This document shows, piece by piece, positions 1 to 8,154 of a stretch of DNA of 64,000 bases. Position numbers and translations under genes: made by a program. The notes beneath the pieces were generated by a model, which was given only the letters and a program-made list of their open reading frames with translations, was not told the DNA's origin and made no database searches. Each line of letters starts with the position of its first letter. Position 1 is the first letter of the stretch. Source of the stretch: DASZHJ01 sp035581425 (GTDB lineage Bacteria > Pseudomonadota > Alphaproteobacteria > ATCC43930 > CGMCC-115725); the NCBI GenBank assembly GCA_035581425.1, contig DATJVP010000002.1, forward strand, positions 1 through 64,000, given 5' to 3'.

Positions 1-1881
1 GACGCGGAGCACCGCCCCGCCCCACACCCGCCACGCCTCACCGGTCTCGCCGGTGCCGGGAATTGCGGCGCCCTTCGAGAGCTGCTTTGCGAGGAGCACG
101 AAGCCCGAAAGCTGCTGCGTGAAGTTCGAGCGCACACCCACACCCGTGGTCATGAGGTGATTGCTCTGCTTCACGAACTTGTGCAGGTCGTGCACGTAGC
201 CCGCGTCGAAGAAGGCGTAGGCCTGATAGTCCCGAAACCAGTCGAGCCCGAGCGTCTGCCCGTATTGCAGCTCGACTTTGCCGGCGAGCCCCTCGTCGCC
301 GATGATCTGGGAGGGATCGTATCCGCGGCCGTAGAGCGGGCCGCCGAGGCCGATCTTCTCCTCCGAGAGCAGGTCGTTGAAGGCGTATTGCCCCTCGCCC
401 GCGACAAGGATGCTCCAGTTGTCGACGATCGATTGCTGGCGCTGAATCTCGAGCGTCGCCTTCGTGAAGGTGCTCGGCGCCCTCAGGTTCGAGCTCTTGG
501 GATCCTTGTTGCTCGCATCGAAGACCGGCAGGCCCTGGCTCACCTCGAAACTGAAGAGATTGACGGCGGGCGGCCCGACCGCGGTGTCGACGACGTTGTA
601 GGCGCCCGAGAGACGCAGCACGCGAAGCCGGTCCGTCGTGCTCACGAAGTTGCCGGTGGTGACGTCGATGTTGTCGATGTCGATCCGCGCGCGGAGATTG
701 AGGTTCTCGGCCCGCGAGCGGATCACGGGATGCGTCAGCACCAGCATCCCGCTGTTGTTCAGGGAGTCGACCTGCGCATTGGCGCCGTGGAGCACGCTGT
801 TCGGCTGCGACTCGCTGCGGAAATAGGTGAAGTCGAGGTGGGTCCCCTCGGTTCCGATCTGCTCCTGGTGCGACGCCTCGATGTATTTGAGTTCCTTGAA
901 GTCGAACGTCCCGGCGTAGCGCAGGCCCGTGCGCTCGTAGATGCCGATGGCGTTGTCGAGATTGCCGGCGACCGAGAACTCCAGCGGACCCACGAACCTC
1001 GAGCCGAGATTGTCGAAGCTCGCGAAGCCGTCGTATTTCTTGTCGTTGAGCACGATCGTGAGGTCGGCCGCCCCCGGGGTCGCCGCCGAAGGCGAGAGGA
1101 AGCTCCTGGCCTGCACGCCCGGGAGATCGTTGATCAGCAGCATGTAGCGCTCGAGCGCGGCCGCCGTGAGCGGCCGCACCGTCGTAATCTTCTGCGCCAT
1201 CCCATCGAGCACCCCGCGGTCGCCCCCCGTCGACCCCGTGATCTCGTCCTTCACGATCACCTTGTCGATGAAGCCTTCGACGACGCGGATCTGCACGACA
1301 CCGTTCGCGATCTGCTGCGCCGGTAGCACCGCCTGCGAAAGGATGTAACCGTCCTTGCGGTACCGCGCGGTGATCTGCTGCGCCACCGAGTAGACCTGCG
1401 CGAGCGTGACGTCTTTGCCGACGAGGCCGGAGTAGAAGCTGTCGAAAGTGCCGGCGGGGTAAACGCTGATCCCCGAGACTTGCAGGCCGCGAAGCACGAA
1501 ATGCATGTTCTCGGCCCCAGCGGGCGCCTCTCCGCCACCGGGAATGGTCGGCGTGCCGGGCGCGCCGCCGGTCGGAGGGACGGTCGGCTGTGGCTGCAGC
1601 GGCTGCTCGATCCGTCCCGGCTGGATCGGTGCCGGGAGCAGCTGCGACCACGCCGTGCCGCCGAGCGAGAGCCATGCAACGACGGCCGCAATCGAGAGAG
1701 TCCGTGCCGCTCGTGCCGCACAGAGCCGTCGCCCGCCGTCAACATTTCGTGCGCTACCAGCCCTGTCCGCTCCCGCTCCGGGCGCGCCAGCAGACCCAAG
1801 GAGATTGGCCGCGGGCATTCCGATTGCGCCGGGGCCGAGAACACGCGCCCCCGCGCCCTGCGACAGAAGTCGACCCCCCAT
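1..1881 (-). CDS. ShlB/FhaC/HecB-type TpsB outer-membrane transporter (3' end outside window)
   Basis: TpsB proteins are outer-membrane beta-barrels that secrete a large TpsA exoprotein across the outer membrane. Translation of the minus strand is open to base 1. It shows a hydrophobic export segment (SIAAVVAWLSLGG, then A-W-S-Q), a Pro/Gln-rich stretch, a POTRA domain (from FVLRGLQVSG to a VVEGFIDKV strand), and a long run of beta-strand sequence ending in the family's conserved L6-loop motif (GRGYDPSQIIGDEG). Only the last few barrel residues should be missing. The start is uncertain: in-frame ATG codons occur at 1881 and 1818, both giving an unusually long n-region of about 55-80 residues before the signal core. 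The TpsA partner is not in the window and would be expected to the left. Confidence 0.85.
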   Translation of the reverse strand, partial: MGGRLLSQGAGARVLGPGAIGMPAANLLGSAGAPGAGADRAGSARNVDGGRRLCAARAARTLSIAAVVAWLSLGGTAWSQLLPAPIQPGRIEQPLQPQPTVPPTGGAPGTPTIPGGGEAPAGAENMHFVLRGLQVSGISVYPAGTFDSFYSGLVGKDVTLAQVYSVAQQITARYRKDGYILSQAVLPAQQIANGVVQIRVVEGFIDKVIVKDEITGSTGGDRGVLDGMAQKITTVRPLTAAALERYMLLINDLPGVQARSFLSPSAATPGAADLTIVLNDKKYDGFASFDNLGSRFVGPLEFSVAGNLDNAIGIYERTGLRYAGTFDFKELKYIEASHQEQIGTEGTHLDFTYFRSESQPNSVLHGANAQVDSLNNSGMLVLTHPVIRSRAENLNLRARIDIDNIDVTTGNFVSTTDRLRVLRLSGAYNVVDTAVGPPAVNLFSFEVSQGLPVFDASNKDPKSSNLRAPSTFTKATLEIQRQQSIVDNWSILVAGEGQYAFNDLLSEEKIGLGGPLYGRGYDPSQIIGDEGLAGKVELQYGQTLGLDWFRDYQAYAFFDAGYVHDLHKFVKQSNHLMTTGVGVRSNFTQQLSGFVLLAKQLSKGAAIPGTGETGEAWRVWGGAVLRV

Positions 1882-2423
1882 TCGTCCGCCCTCTCGCCCT
1901 AAGCAGGGTTTCTAAGCCCTACTTTGTGGTTTCACGGCCTCAACGCCCGCCGCATCTACCTCTTTTGTGGAGGAAGATGAGATGAGAATCACCCTATCGA
2001 CTAGCACTTTTAGGTTTTACATAAACCCTTTCTCGGTACAAGCACTATCAGCCGGTGCGCGACCCTATCCGATCATTCTTTCTGTCGCGTGACATTCTCA
2101 GAGGTTTTCTATTGTCGTTCATATGGTAAGGGTGAAAAACCGCGCTCGCGAGGCGTAGCGTGCCAGGCCCGAAATCCGATGCATTCCGTGCGACATTTGC
2201 ACCCTTTCGAGGAGATTTTCGCCGGATTCAGTGATGGAAAGAATAGAGATAATTGCGATCCAAGACACGCGAAGCGTGTGCAAAGGAATGCTTCTAAATA
2301 GGTATGATCATCATCGCGCCGGATACCGGTGCGTGCGCGACTCGGATCATCCGGTGCCGAGTTGTTGCAGGTCGGGTTCGAGCGCAGTATCACGCGCCCC
2401 CAAGCACAGCCCTCTCGAGGCCT
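1882..2423. other. Non-coding stretch between the TpsB gene and tRNA-Thr
   Basis: This 542-base stretch has lower GC than its neighbours and no frame with convincing codon use or a recognisable product. It must hold the leftward promoter of the TpsB gene and the rightward promoter of the tRNA, but no convincing -35/-10 pair stands out. A perfect 6-bp hairpin with a GAA loop lies at 2265-2279. Short open frames here were judged spurious. Confidence 0.5.
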
Positions 2424-2498
2424 GCCGGATTAGCTCAGGGGTAGAGCAGCTGATTTGTAATCAGAAGGTCGGGGGTTCGAATCCCTCATCCGGCACCA
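2424..2498 (+). tRNA. tRNA-Thr (anticodon TGT)
   Basis: The cloverleaf is complete. The 7-bp acceptor stem pairs 2424-2430 with 2488-2494, the D stem is GCTC/GAGC, the anticodon loop is TTTGTAA with TGT in the anticodon position, and the T arm carries TTCGAAT. The discriminator is A, and CCA is encoded at 2496-2498. The outermost anticodon-stem pair is a G.A mismatch; the other four pairs are canonical. It stands alone, not in a tRNA cluster, and shows no sign of an integrated element at its 3' end. Confidence 0.97.
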
Positions 2499-2627
2499 GG
2501 CTTGAAGCACCCTGGGGCCGCCGCCGTCGGTGCCCGTCCCGACCGTGGTTAAGCATTGCTTTATCGCTCGCCCCGACAATCGAGCGCTTCGCGATCCTTC
2601 AGGGAACCGTCGATGGCGCGCGCGCCC

Positions 2628-3113
2628 TCATTTCCTATTCTCCTCGAGCAAGACCGCCTGGCGCTCCTCGGGGCTGAGCTGGCGCTCGAAGACCGCATTC
2701 TGATTATCGCGCGCATGCGCGACGCCGAGCCCGGCAGCCTGCCGATAGAGCCGATAGGCCGCGAGCGCGTCGCGAGCGGTGCCGAGCCCGTTGAGCTCGC
2801 ACCACGCCAGCACCTCGACGGCCCGCGGATCGTTCGACGCAGCGAGATGCTGGAGCGCCTCGATGTCCTTGGGGCCAACCGTCTTCGCCCGCACGCGGGC
2901 GACGATCTCCGCGAATTCCGGCTCGCTCGGCTTTGGCGGCGCTTCAGCCTCTTTGGGTGGGGGCGGCGGGCGGTTGCGAAGGTTCTTCTCGCACTCGGGA
3001 TCGGGCGTCTTGAGGCAGCGATAGGCGCCATCGAGATCATAGAACTGCGCACGCACGGGTGTTGCGAGCGCCATTGTCGCGGCAAGAAGCAGGAGAGCGG
3101 TGCGATGCGCCAT
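2628..3113 (-). CDS. Exported Sel1-like (TPR-type) repeat protein
   Basis: This 161-residue protein has a clear Sec signal peptide (MAHRTALLLLAATMALATPVRAQ), a short N-terminal segment with two cysteines (YRCLKTPDPEC), a proline/lysine linker, and a C-terminal helical region. That region (roughly residues 75-145) reads like one or two Sel1/TPR repeats: the segment AVEVLAWCELNGLGTARDALAAYRLY matches the A/G spacing of Sel1 units. It is probably periplasmic with a protein-protein interaction role; the function is unknown. Its first nine bases overlap head to head with the divergent lipoprotein gene starting at 3105, so the two promoters must lie within each other's coding region. Confidence 0.7.
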   Translation of the reverse strand: MAHRTALLLLAATMALATPVRAQFYDLDGAYRCLKTPDPECEKNLRNRPPPPPKEAEAPPKPSEPEFAEIVARVRAKTVGPKDIEALQHLAASNDPRAVEVLAWCELNGLGTARDALAAYRLYRQAAGLGVAHARDNQNAVFERQLSPEERQAVLLEENRK

Positions 3114-3779
3114 CGCAGGAATGATAGCAGAATCCGCAGCGGCCGAGCCCTACGCCTCGCGGGCGCGCTCTCAAGCGCACTCCTGTTGGCGGCTTGCGGC
3201 TGGACCCCGCGCAATCTCGTCGCGAGCATAACCGGGCCGCTTCCCGAGCCCGCGCCGATCGACTTGGACGGCGGCATACACGGCGCGCTCATCGGCGCCG
3301 AGGGGTATCCGGTACCACTCACATCAACGCAGGCGGACGCGGCAATCGCGCCCAGCCTCAAGTCGCAACTCCAGCGCCCCGAGCGCCAAGCGCTCGCGGA
3401 AGCGAGCCAGCAAGCGGCGACCGCAAAGCGTGGCACGAAAATCGCCTGGCCGCCGCCGCCGCCCCCGCCGCCGGCTCCAACGCCAGCCGCGGCTGCTGCG
3501 CCCACTCCCATTGCCGCTCCGGCTCCGGCTGCAGTTCCCACCCCGCCCCCGGCTCCAGCTCCTGCACCGCCGCAGGCTTCGGCACCGGAAGCGCCCCCTC
3601 CGGTTTCAGGTTGGGTGGCCCCGGTCTCCGATCCCTATCTGTCGAGCCACGGGCTCGTCTGTCGCGACCTCCGGCAGGCTCTGATGCATGGCGAGGAGCC
3701 GACTGTCGCAGCCATAAGCCTCTGCCGCGAGGATAGCGGTGGCGGCGCTCACGTTTGGATTGCCTCGCACTGGCCCTGA
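3105..3779 (+). CDS. Proline/alanine-rich lipoprotein with a surface-antigen-like C-terminus
   Basis: The 224-residue product has a basic n-region, a hydrophobic segment and a lipobox (LLLAAC, Cys about residue 31), so it should be a lipoprotein. The middle is a long low-complexity Pro/Ala linker (about residues 110-165), suited to spanning periplasm or peptidoglycan. The last 50 residues contain two cysteines in a CRDLRQ...SLCRED pattern, reminiscent of the C-terminal domain of 17-kDa surface-antigen-like proteins. ATG 3105 was chosen because it places the signal sequence at the N-terminus; longer in-frame upstream starts would run antisense through the neighbouring gene. The function is not known. 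Confidence 0.7.
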   Translation: MRHRRNDSRIRSGRALRLAGALSSALLLAACGWTPRNLVASITGPLPEPAPIDLDGGIHGALIGAEGYPVPLTSTQADAAIAPSLKSQLQRPERQALAEASQQAATAKRGTKIAWPPPPPPPPAPTPAAAAAPTPIAAPAPAAVPTPPPAPAPAPPQASAPEAPPPVSGWVAPVSDPYLSSHGLVCRDLRQALMHGEEPTVAAISLCREDSGGGAHVWIASHWP

Positions 3780-3794
3780 GCGGGCCTGGAAGCA

Positions 3795-5360
3795 TCAGTC
3801 GAGGGCCGCCTCGGCAGCGATCTCCAGCCGCTCCTCCGTCGAGGGCGAGCGGTGGCTGCTGCGCAGGAGCAGCAGGAGCGGCACCACCGAGAGCGTCACG
3901 AGCATCATGAACTTGAAGTCCGCGACGTAGGCGAGCATCGAGGCCTGTCGGTTGACCTCGCTGTCCAGCATCGCGAGTCCGACGGCCGTCCGCATATTCC
4001 AGATGCTGTCGGGCGGTAGCGAGCGGAGTGCCTGCGCAAAGGGATTGAGGTGCTCCACGAGCTCCTGGTGGTTGATCTGGATCGTGCGCACGAGGATCGT
4101 CTCGACGACGGAGATGCCGATGCTGGCGCCGATGTTGCGCATGAGGCTGAAGATGCCCGCGGCTTCGGTGCGGAGCTGGGGCCGCAGCGTCGTGAAGGCG
4201 AGCGTGCTGAGCGGCGGGAAGACGAAGCCGATGCCGAGGCCTTGGAGCGCGCCGGTTCGGATCAGGAACCACTCGTCCGCCTCGAGCGAGATGCCCATCA
4301 TCTGATAAAGCGAGAGCGCCGTCAGCAAAAGGCCCAGCAGGATCAGGAGCCGCGCATCCACATGCGTCATGATCCGGCCCACCACGATCATCGAGACCAT
4401 GGTGCCGATGCCCCGGGGCGCCAGGATGAGGCCTGTTGTGAAGACAGGATAGTTGAGCAGGTCCTGCATCAGCGGCGGCAGCAGGGCGAGCGTCGCAAAA
4501 AGCACCACGCCCACGACAGCAATGCAGAGTATGCCCGAGATGAAATTGCGGTCGCGCAGCAGCTCCGGATCGACGAAGGGGTGCTTGGTCGTCATCGAGT
4601 GGACGATGAAGGTATATAGGCCGAGCCCCGCGAGCGCGGTCTCCACCACGATCTCCGTCGAAGAGAACCAGTCCTTGAGCTCGCCGCGATCGACCAGCAT
4701 CTGACAGGCGCCGACGGCAAGGCTCAGCATCGCGAAGCCGAAGAAATCGAAGGGCCGCGATTTCTCCAGGCGATGCTCGGCCATGAAGGTCGCGATGCCG
4801 AGAAAAGCGAGGATGCCGACGGGAACGTTGATATAGAAGACCCAGCGCCAGCTATAGCTCTCGGTGAGCCAGCCGCCGAGCGTGGGCCCGAAGATCGGTC
4901 CGATCATCACGCCGACGCCCCAAAGCGCCATCGCATAACCGTGCCGCTCGCGGGGATAGGCGTCGAGGAGCGTCGCCTGCGAGAGAGGCACCAGCGCAGC
5001 GCCGAAGATCCCCTGGAAGAGACGGAAGACCACGATCTCGGCCAGCGACTGCGCGGCGCCGCAGAGGACCGAGGCGATGGTGAAGCCCACGACCGATATC
5101 AGGAAGAGGCGCTTGCGCCCCCAGCGCCCCGCCACCCAGCCCGTGAGCGGTGTCGCGATCGCGGCGGCAACGATGTAGGAGGTGAGCACCCAGGCGATCT
5201 GGTCCTGCGTCGCCGAGAGCCCGCCCTGCATATGCGGCAGCGCCACGTTCGCGATGGTGGTGTCGATCACCTGCATCACCGTCGCGAGCATGACGGAGAT
5301 CGTCACCATCGCGAGGTTGCCGCCGGATGCGCGCCCGACGGAGGCCTCGGCGGCGCTCAT
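3795..5360 (-). CDS. emrB: EmrB/QacA-type (DHA2) multidrug efflux MFS transporter
   Basis: This 521-residue, 14-helix major-facilitator protein is the inner-membrane pump of an EmrAB-TolC-like efflux system. Family signatures visible are the DHA2 motif in helix 1 (VMQVIDTTIANVALP), the motif-A region GWVAGRWGRKR and the motif-C region GPTLGGWL. Its ATG shares bases with the TGA of emrA (ATGA), showing translational coupling and an order regulator-adaptor-pump. Substrates are probably hydrophobic drugs or aromatic acids; an outer-membrane TolC partner is not in this window. Confidence 0.93.
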   Translation of the reverse strand: MSAAEASVGRASGGNLAMVTISVMLATVMQVIDTTIANVALPHMQGGLSATQDQIAWVLTSYIVAAAIATPLTGWVAGRWGRKRLFLISVVGFTIASVLCGAAQSLAEIVVFRLFQGIFGAALVPLSQATLLDAYPRERHGYAMALWGVGVMIGPIFGPTLGGWLTESYSWRWVFYINVPVGILAFLGIATFMAEHRLEKSRPFDFFGFAMLSLAVGACQMLVDRGELKDWFSSTEIVVETALAGLGLYTFIVHSMTTKHPFVDPELLRDRNFISGILCIAVVGVVLFATLALLPPLMQDLLNYPVFTTGLILAPRGIGTMVSMIVVGRIMTHVDARLLILLGLLLTALSLYQMMGISLEADEWFLIRTGALQGLGIGFVFPPLSTLAFTTLRPQLRTEAAGIFSLMRNIGASIGISVVETILVRTIQINHQELVEHLNPFAQALRSLPPDSIWNMRTAVGLAMLDSEVNRQASMLAYVADFKFMMLVTLSVVPLLLLLRSSHRSPSTEERLEIAAEAALD

Positions 5361-6466
5361 CACTCTTCGTCGGGCTTGACGCTGGTGTCGCGGCCGAGCG
5401 CGCGGGCGATCGGGCCGGGCAGTGGATTCTGGTGTCCGGTGTCGATGTCGACGGTGACGCTCATGCCCGCGCGGAGCCCGTTGGTCATCTCGCCCGGCGC
5501 GAGCTGCAGCCGCACCGGCACGCGCTGCACGACCTTCACCCAATTTCCGGTCGCGTTCTGCGGCGGCAGGATCGAGAACTCCGAGCCGGTGCCGGGGCTC
5601 ATGCTGCTTACGACTGCGCGCCACTTGCGGTCGGGATAGCTGTCGACCTCGATGGTCGCGGTCTGACCCGGCTTCATGTGCGTGAGGTCGGTCTCCTTGA
5701 CGTTGGCCTCTATGTAGAGGCTGTGGATCTCGACGAGCGCGAAGACCGGCTGGCCCGACTGAACATATTGGCCCGGCCGCAGATCGACCTTTGCGGCGAT
5801 GCCGTCATCGGGCGCGTAGATCAGGGTGTGTGAGAGATCGAGCGCCGCCTGGTCGCGGGCGGCGATCGCCGTGCGTACCTGGGGATGCGTGTCGATATCG
5901 ATGTCGGGATTGCCGCCGAGGCTCGCAAGCGTCTGCGCGAGCTCCTCTTCGACCGACGCCACGCCCTGACGCGCCATGTCGAAGTTGTGGCGCGAGAGGT
6001 CGAATTGCGCGACGGAGACCGCGCTGGTGCTGAGAAGACGCTGCTGCCGGTCGAGCTCGCGGCGCATGTACTCCAGCGTGTCCTTGGCCTGCTGGAGCTG
6101 CGCCTGCTTCTGGCGATAGCTCGCCTTGAGCGCGGAGATGGCATCGCGGGCCGCGGAGAGCTGCGCCTCCGCGCGTGCGAGCACGATCTTGAAGGGCGCG
6201 TCGTCGATGCGGAAGAGCAGCGCGCCCTTGGCGACGATCTGGTTGTCCTTGACCTCGACCGAGATCACGCGGCCCGCGACGTCGCTGCTGACCTGGACCT
6301 TGTCCGCGCGCACATAAGCGTCATCCGTCGAGACGTAGCGCCCGCCGGTCGCATAGAAATAGGCGCCGCCCGCGAGCAACACCGCGGGTCCCAGCACGAG
6401 CAGCACGAACCGCACCCAGCCGCGCTGGAGCAGCCCCTTCGAATAGCGGCCGGAGCGCTCAGCCAT
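5360..6466 (-). CDS. emrA: EmrA/HlyD-type periplasmic adaptor of the efflux pump
   Basis: The 368-residue membrane-fusion protein has one N-terminal membrane helix (about residues 20-42) and the conserved entry strand STDDAYVRADKVQVSSDVAG. A lipoyl half-motif (DNQIVAKGALLFRID), a long coiled-coil (about 95-190), the second lipoyl half (IYAPDDGIAAKVDLRPGQYV) and a beta-barrel domain follow. It bridges the EmrB pump to an outer-membrane channel. The start at 6466 lies inside the 3' end of the marR-type gene (8-base overlap), and its stop overlaps emrB, so all three genes form one operon. Confidence 0.93.
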   Translation of the reverse strand: MAERSGRYSKGLLQRGWVRFVLLVLGPAVLLAGGAYFYATGGRYVSTDDAYVRADKVQVSSDVAGRVISVEVKDNQIVAKGALLFRIDDAPFKIVLARAEAQLSAARDAISALKASYRQKQAQLQQAKDTLEYMRRELDRQQRLLSTSAVSVAQFDLSRHNFDMARQGVASVEEELAQTLASLGGNPDIDIDTHPQVRTAIAARDQAALDLSHTLIYAPDDGIAAKVDLRPGQYVQSGQPVFALVEIHSLYIEANVKETDLTHMKPGQTATIEVDSYPDRKWRAVVSSMSPGTGSEFSILPPQNATGNWVKVVQRVPVRLQLAPGEMTNGLRAGMSVTVDIDTGHQNPLPGPIARALGRDTSVKPDEE

Positions 6467-6965
6467 GGCTGGCCCTTCGGCCGAGCAGGGCCGCCTCCTC
6501 GCGCGTCTCCAGCTCTTCCACCACCCGGAGCGCGCCGCGCTCGGAGAGATTGCCGCGAATTTTCTCGAGCGCCGAGAGCAGCGCCTCCCGCTCCGCCGGA
6601 TCGAGCCCCGCGAGCGCCTCCTCGCGCGTCACGGCGCCGAGCGCCCACATGCGCTCCAGCACCGGAGCTACCTTTGCGGTCGTGAACAGCCGGCGCGCGC
6701 GGCGGTCGCCGGGATCCGCGCGGCGCTCGATCCAACCGGCGGCCTCGAGCCGGTCGACGAGCCGACCCAAGGTCACGCTTTCGATCTCCAATATCTCCGC
6801 GAGCCCGCGCTGATTGATGCCTTCGTGGCGATGCAGATGTGCCAGCACCTGCCATTGCGCCCGCGAGAGCCCGAGCACACGCGCGCGCTGGTCGAAGCGC
6901 TTGCGCAGGAGTCGCGCGATGTCGTGCAGCACGAAGCCGAAACCTTGCTCGGGAGGGGCGGACAT
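6459..6965 (-). CDS. MarR-family regulator of the emrAB operon
   Basis: This winged-helix regulator has about 168 residues. The recognition-helix region reads GINQRGLAEILEIESVTLGRLVDRLE and the wing ERRADPGDRRARR, both typical of MarR/SlyA proteins. It is the first gene of the emrAB operon, so it probably represses its own operon and is released by a ligand. Two ATG codons are possible (6971 and 6965). A promoter with -10 at 6972-6977 would start transcription close to 6965, and no Shine-Dalgarno sequence is visible, so a leaderless mRNA starting at ATG 6965 is plausible. That is inference. Confidence 0.88.
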   Translation of the reverse strand: MSAPPEQGFGFVLHDIARLLRKRFDQRARVLGLSRAQWQVLAHLHRHEGINQRGLAEILEIESVTLGRLVDRLEAAGWIERRADPGDRRARRLFTTAKVAPVLERMWALGAVTREEALAGLDPAEREALLSALEKIRGNLSERGALRVVEELETREEAALLGRRASHG

Positions 6966-6971
6966 GCACAT

Positions 6972-7003
6972 AAAATAGTAAGCACGCTTTCAATTAGCAA
7001 GCT
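6972..7003 (-). promoter_or_regulatory. Promoter and candidate MarR operator of marR-emrAB
   Basis: On the minus strand a TTGCTA -35 box (7000-6995) and a TATTTT -10 box (6977-6972) are separated by exactly 17 bases. Two similar inverted repeats of the form AGC-N2-GCT sit on the promoter: 6981-6988 in the spacer (extended to AAGC-N2-GCTT at 6980-6989) and 6996-7003 over the -35 box, 15 bases apart start to start. Their placement fits autorepression by the MarR protein. No binding data can be read from sequence. Confidence 0.6.
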
Positions 7004-7161
7004 CACATTAACTAGTCTAAGTGATTGAAAATGCGTTAACTCCGTACGCGGATTTAGGAGAGCAAGGCCTATCGGCACTCGCGGCGGCGCCTTGCTCGCC
7101 CCCTGACCGTGTTGCGGCGGGGCCTCTGCTATAAGGGCGGCATGCCGGACTGGCCGCCGCC

Positions 7162-8154
7162 ATGACCACGTTACTGCTGCTGACGGCGCTGGTATTCGCG
7201 GTGAGCTGGGCCGCGACCGGCGCGGTGACCTACTGGCTCGGGCGGCGGATGATCCTCGACCATCCCGTGGAGCGCTCCTCGCACGACCGTCCCATTCCCA
7301 AGGGTGGCGGGATTGCGGTGGTCCCCACGGTGCTCCTGGCTTGGCTCGGCCTTGCGGTGCTCGGCATGGTGCCGCCGGAGACACTCCTCATTTGCTGCCT
7401 CGGCTTCGCGCTTGCGGCGCTTTCCTGGCTCAACGATCTCACGCACATCCCTGCGATCCTGCGGCTCGGTTTTCACCTGCTGATCGCGACGACCGGGCTC
7501 CTGGCGCTTCCCGACCGAGGCCACGAGTTCCAGGGCTTGCTGCCGCCGGCGCTCGACGCAGCCGCGACCGTCCTGCTCTGGGCCTGGTTCCTCAACCTCT
7601 ACAATTTCATGGACGGGATCGACGGGATCGCCGCGAGCGAGACCGCCGCGATCGGCTTCGGTCTCGCCTTCGTCGCGGCTTTGACCGGCATCGCCTCCGG
7701 TGGGTACCTGCTGCTGGCCGTGTCGCTTGCGGCCGCCGCGCTCGCCTTCCTGCCCTGGAACTGGCATCCCGCGCGCGTCTTCCTCGGAGATGTAGGGAGT
7801 GTGCCGCTGGGCTTTCTCGCGGGTTGGCTCCTGCTCCTGGTGGCGGGCCGCGGCTATTGGGTCTCGGCGCTGCTGTTGCCGCTCTATTACCTCGCCGATG
7901 CGACGCTTACGCTCCTCGCGCGCATCCTCTCCGGGGAGCGCGTCTGGCGCGCGCACAAGCGCCATTTCTACCAGCGCGCGCTCCGTCCGGACGGCAATCA
8001 CGCGCGGGTCGTGCTCTCGATCGTCGCGGCGAATTGCATGCTCGTGGGCGCGGCGGTGCTCGCGATCTGGAGGCCGCTCCCCGCGCTCGGCACCGGCGTC
8101 GCCGTCATCGCCGCTCTGCTGATCCTGCTCGACCGGCGCGGGCGACACGCCTAG
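7162..8154 (+). CDS. WecA/WbpL-type polyprenyl-phosphate sugar-1-phosphate transferase
   Basis: This polytopic inner-membrane enzyme of 330 residues belongs to glycosyltransferase family 4 (MraY/WecA/WbpL). It starts a lipid-linked surface glycan by moving a HexNAc-1-phosphate from a UDP-sugar to undecaprenyl phosphate. Cytoplasmic-loop motifs are all present: HDRPIPKGGG (41-50), the aspartate-bearing NDLTH (91-95), NFMDGIDG (148-155), FLGDVGS (207-213) and the HxxH-type AHKRHFYQR (about 264-272). Its 3' end overlaps the convergent gene at 8151 by 4 bases. The surrounding UDP-sugar genes suggest it initiates O-antigen or capsule synthesis; the sugar used cannot be told from sequence. Confidence 0.88.
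   Translation: MTTLLLLTALVFAVSWAATGAVTYWLGRRMILDHPVERSSHDRPIPKGGGIAVVPTVLLAWLGLAVLGMVPPETLLICCLGFALAALSWLNDLTHIPAILRLGFHLLIATTGLLALPDRGHEFQGLLPPALDAAATVLLWAWFLNLYNFMDGIDGIAASETAAIGFGLAFVAALTGIASGGYLLLAVSLAAAALAFLPWNWHPARVFLGDVGSVPLGFLAGWLLLLVAGRGYWVSALLLPLYYLADATLTLLARILSGERVWRAHKRHFYQRALRPDGNHARVVLSIVAANCMLVGAAVLAIWRPLPALGTGVAVIAALLILLDRRGRHA

Noticed and set aside
38..1675. Minus-strand 545-residue Arg-rich frame at the left edge
   Set aside because: It is the wrong frame of the TpsB gene. The true frame shows POTRA and barrel motifs and is open to base 1.
2424..2520. tRNA-Thr as an integration site of a mobile element
   Set aside because: No integrase, no repeated tRNA 3' end and no composition change are seen next to it.
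2231..2677. 148-residue plus-strand frame across the tRNA
   Set aside because: It spans the tRNA-Thr gene and has no signal, motif or ribosome site.
3430..3640. Possible frameshift in the Pro/Ala-rich part of the lipoprotein
   Set aside because: The frame stays open and resumes a Cys-containing domain; the low-complexity stretch is a normal linker.
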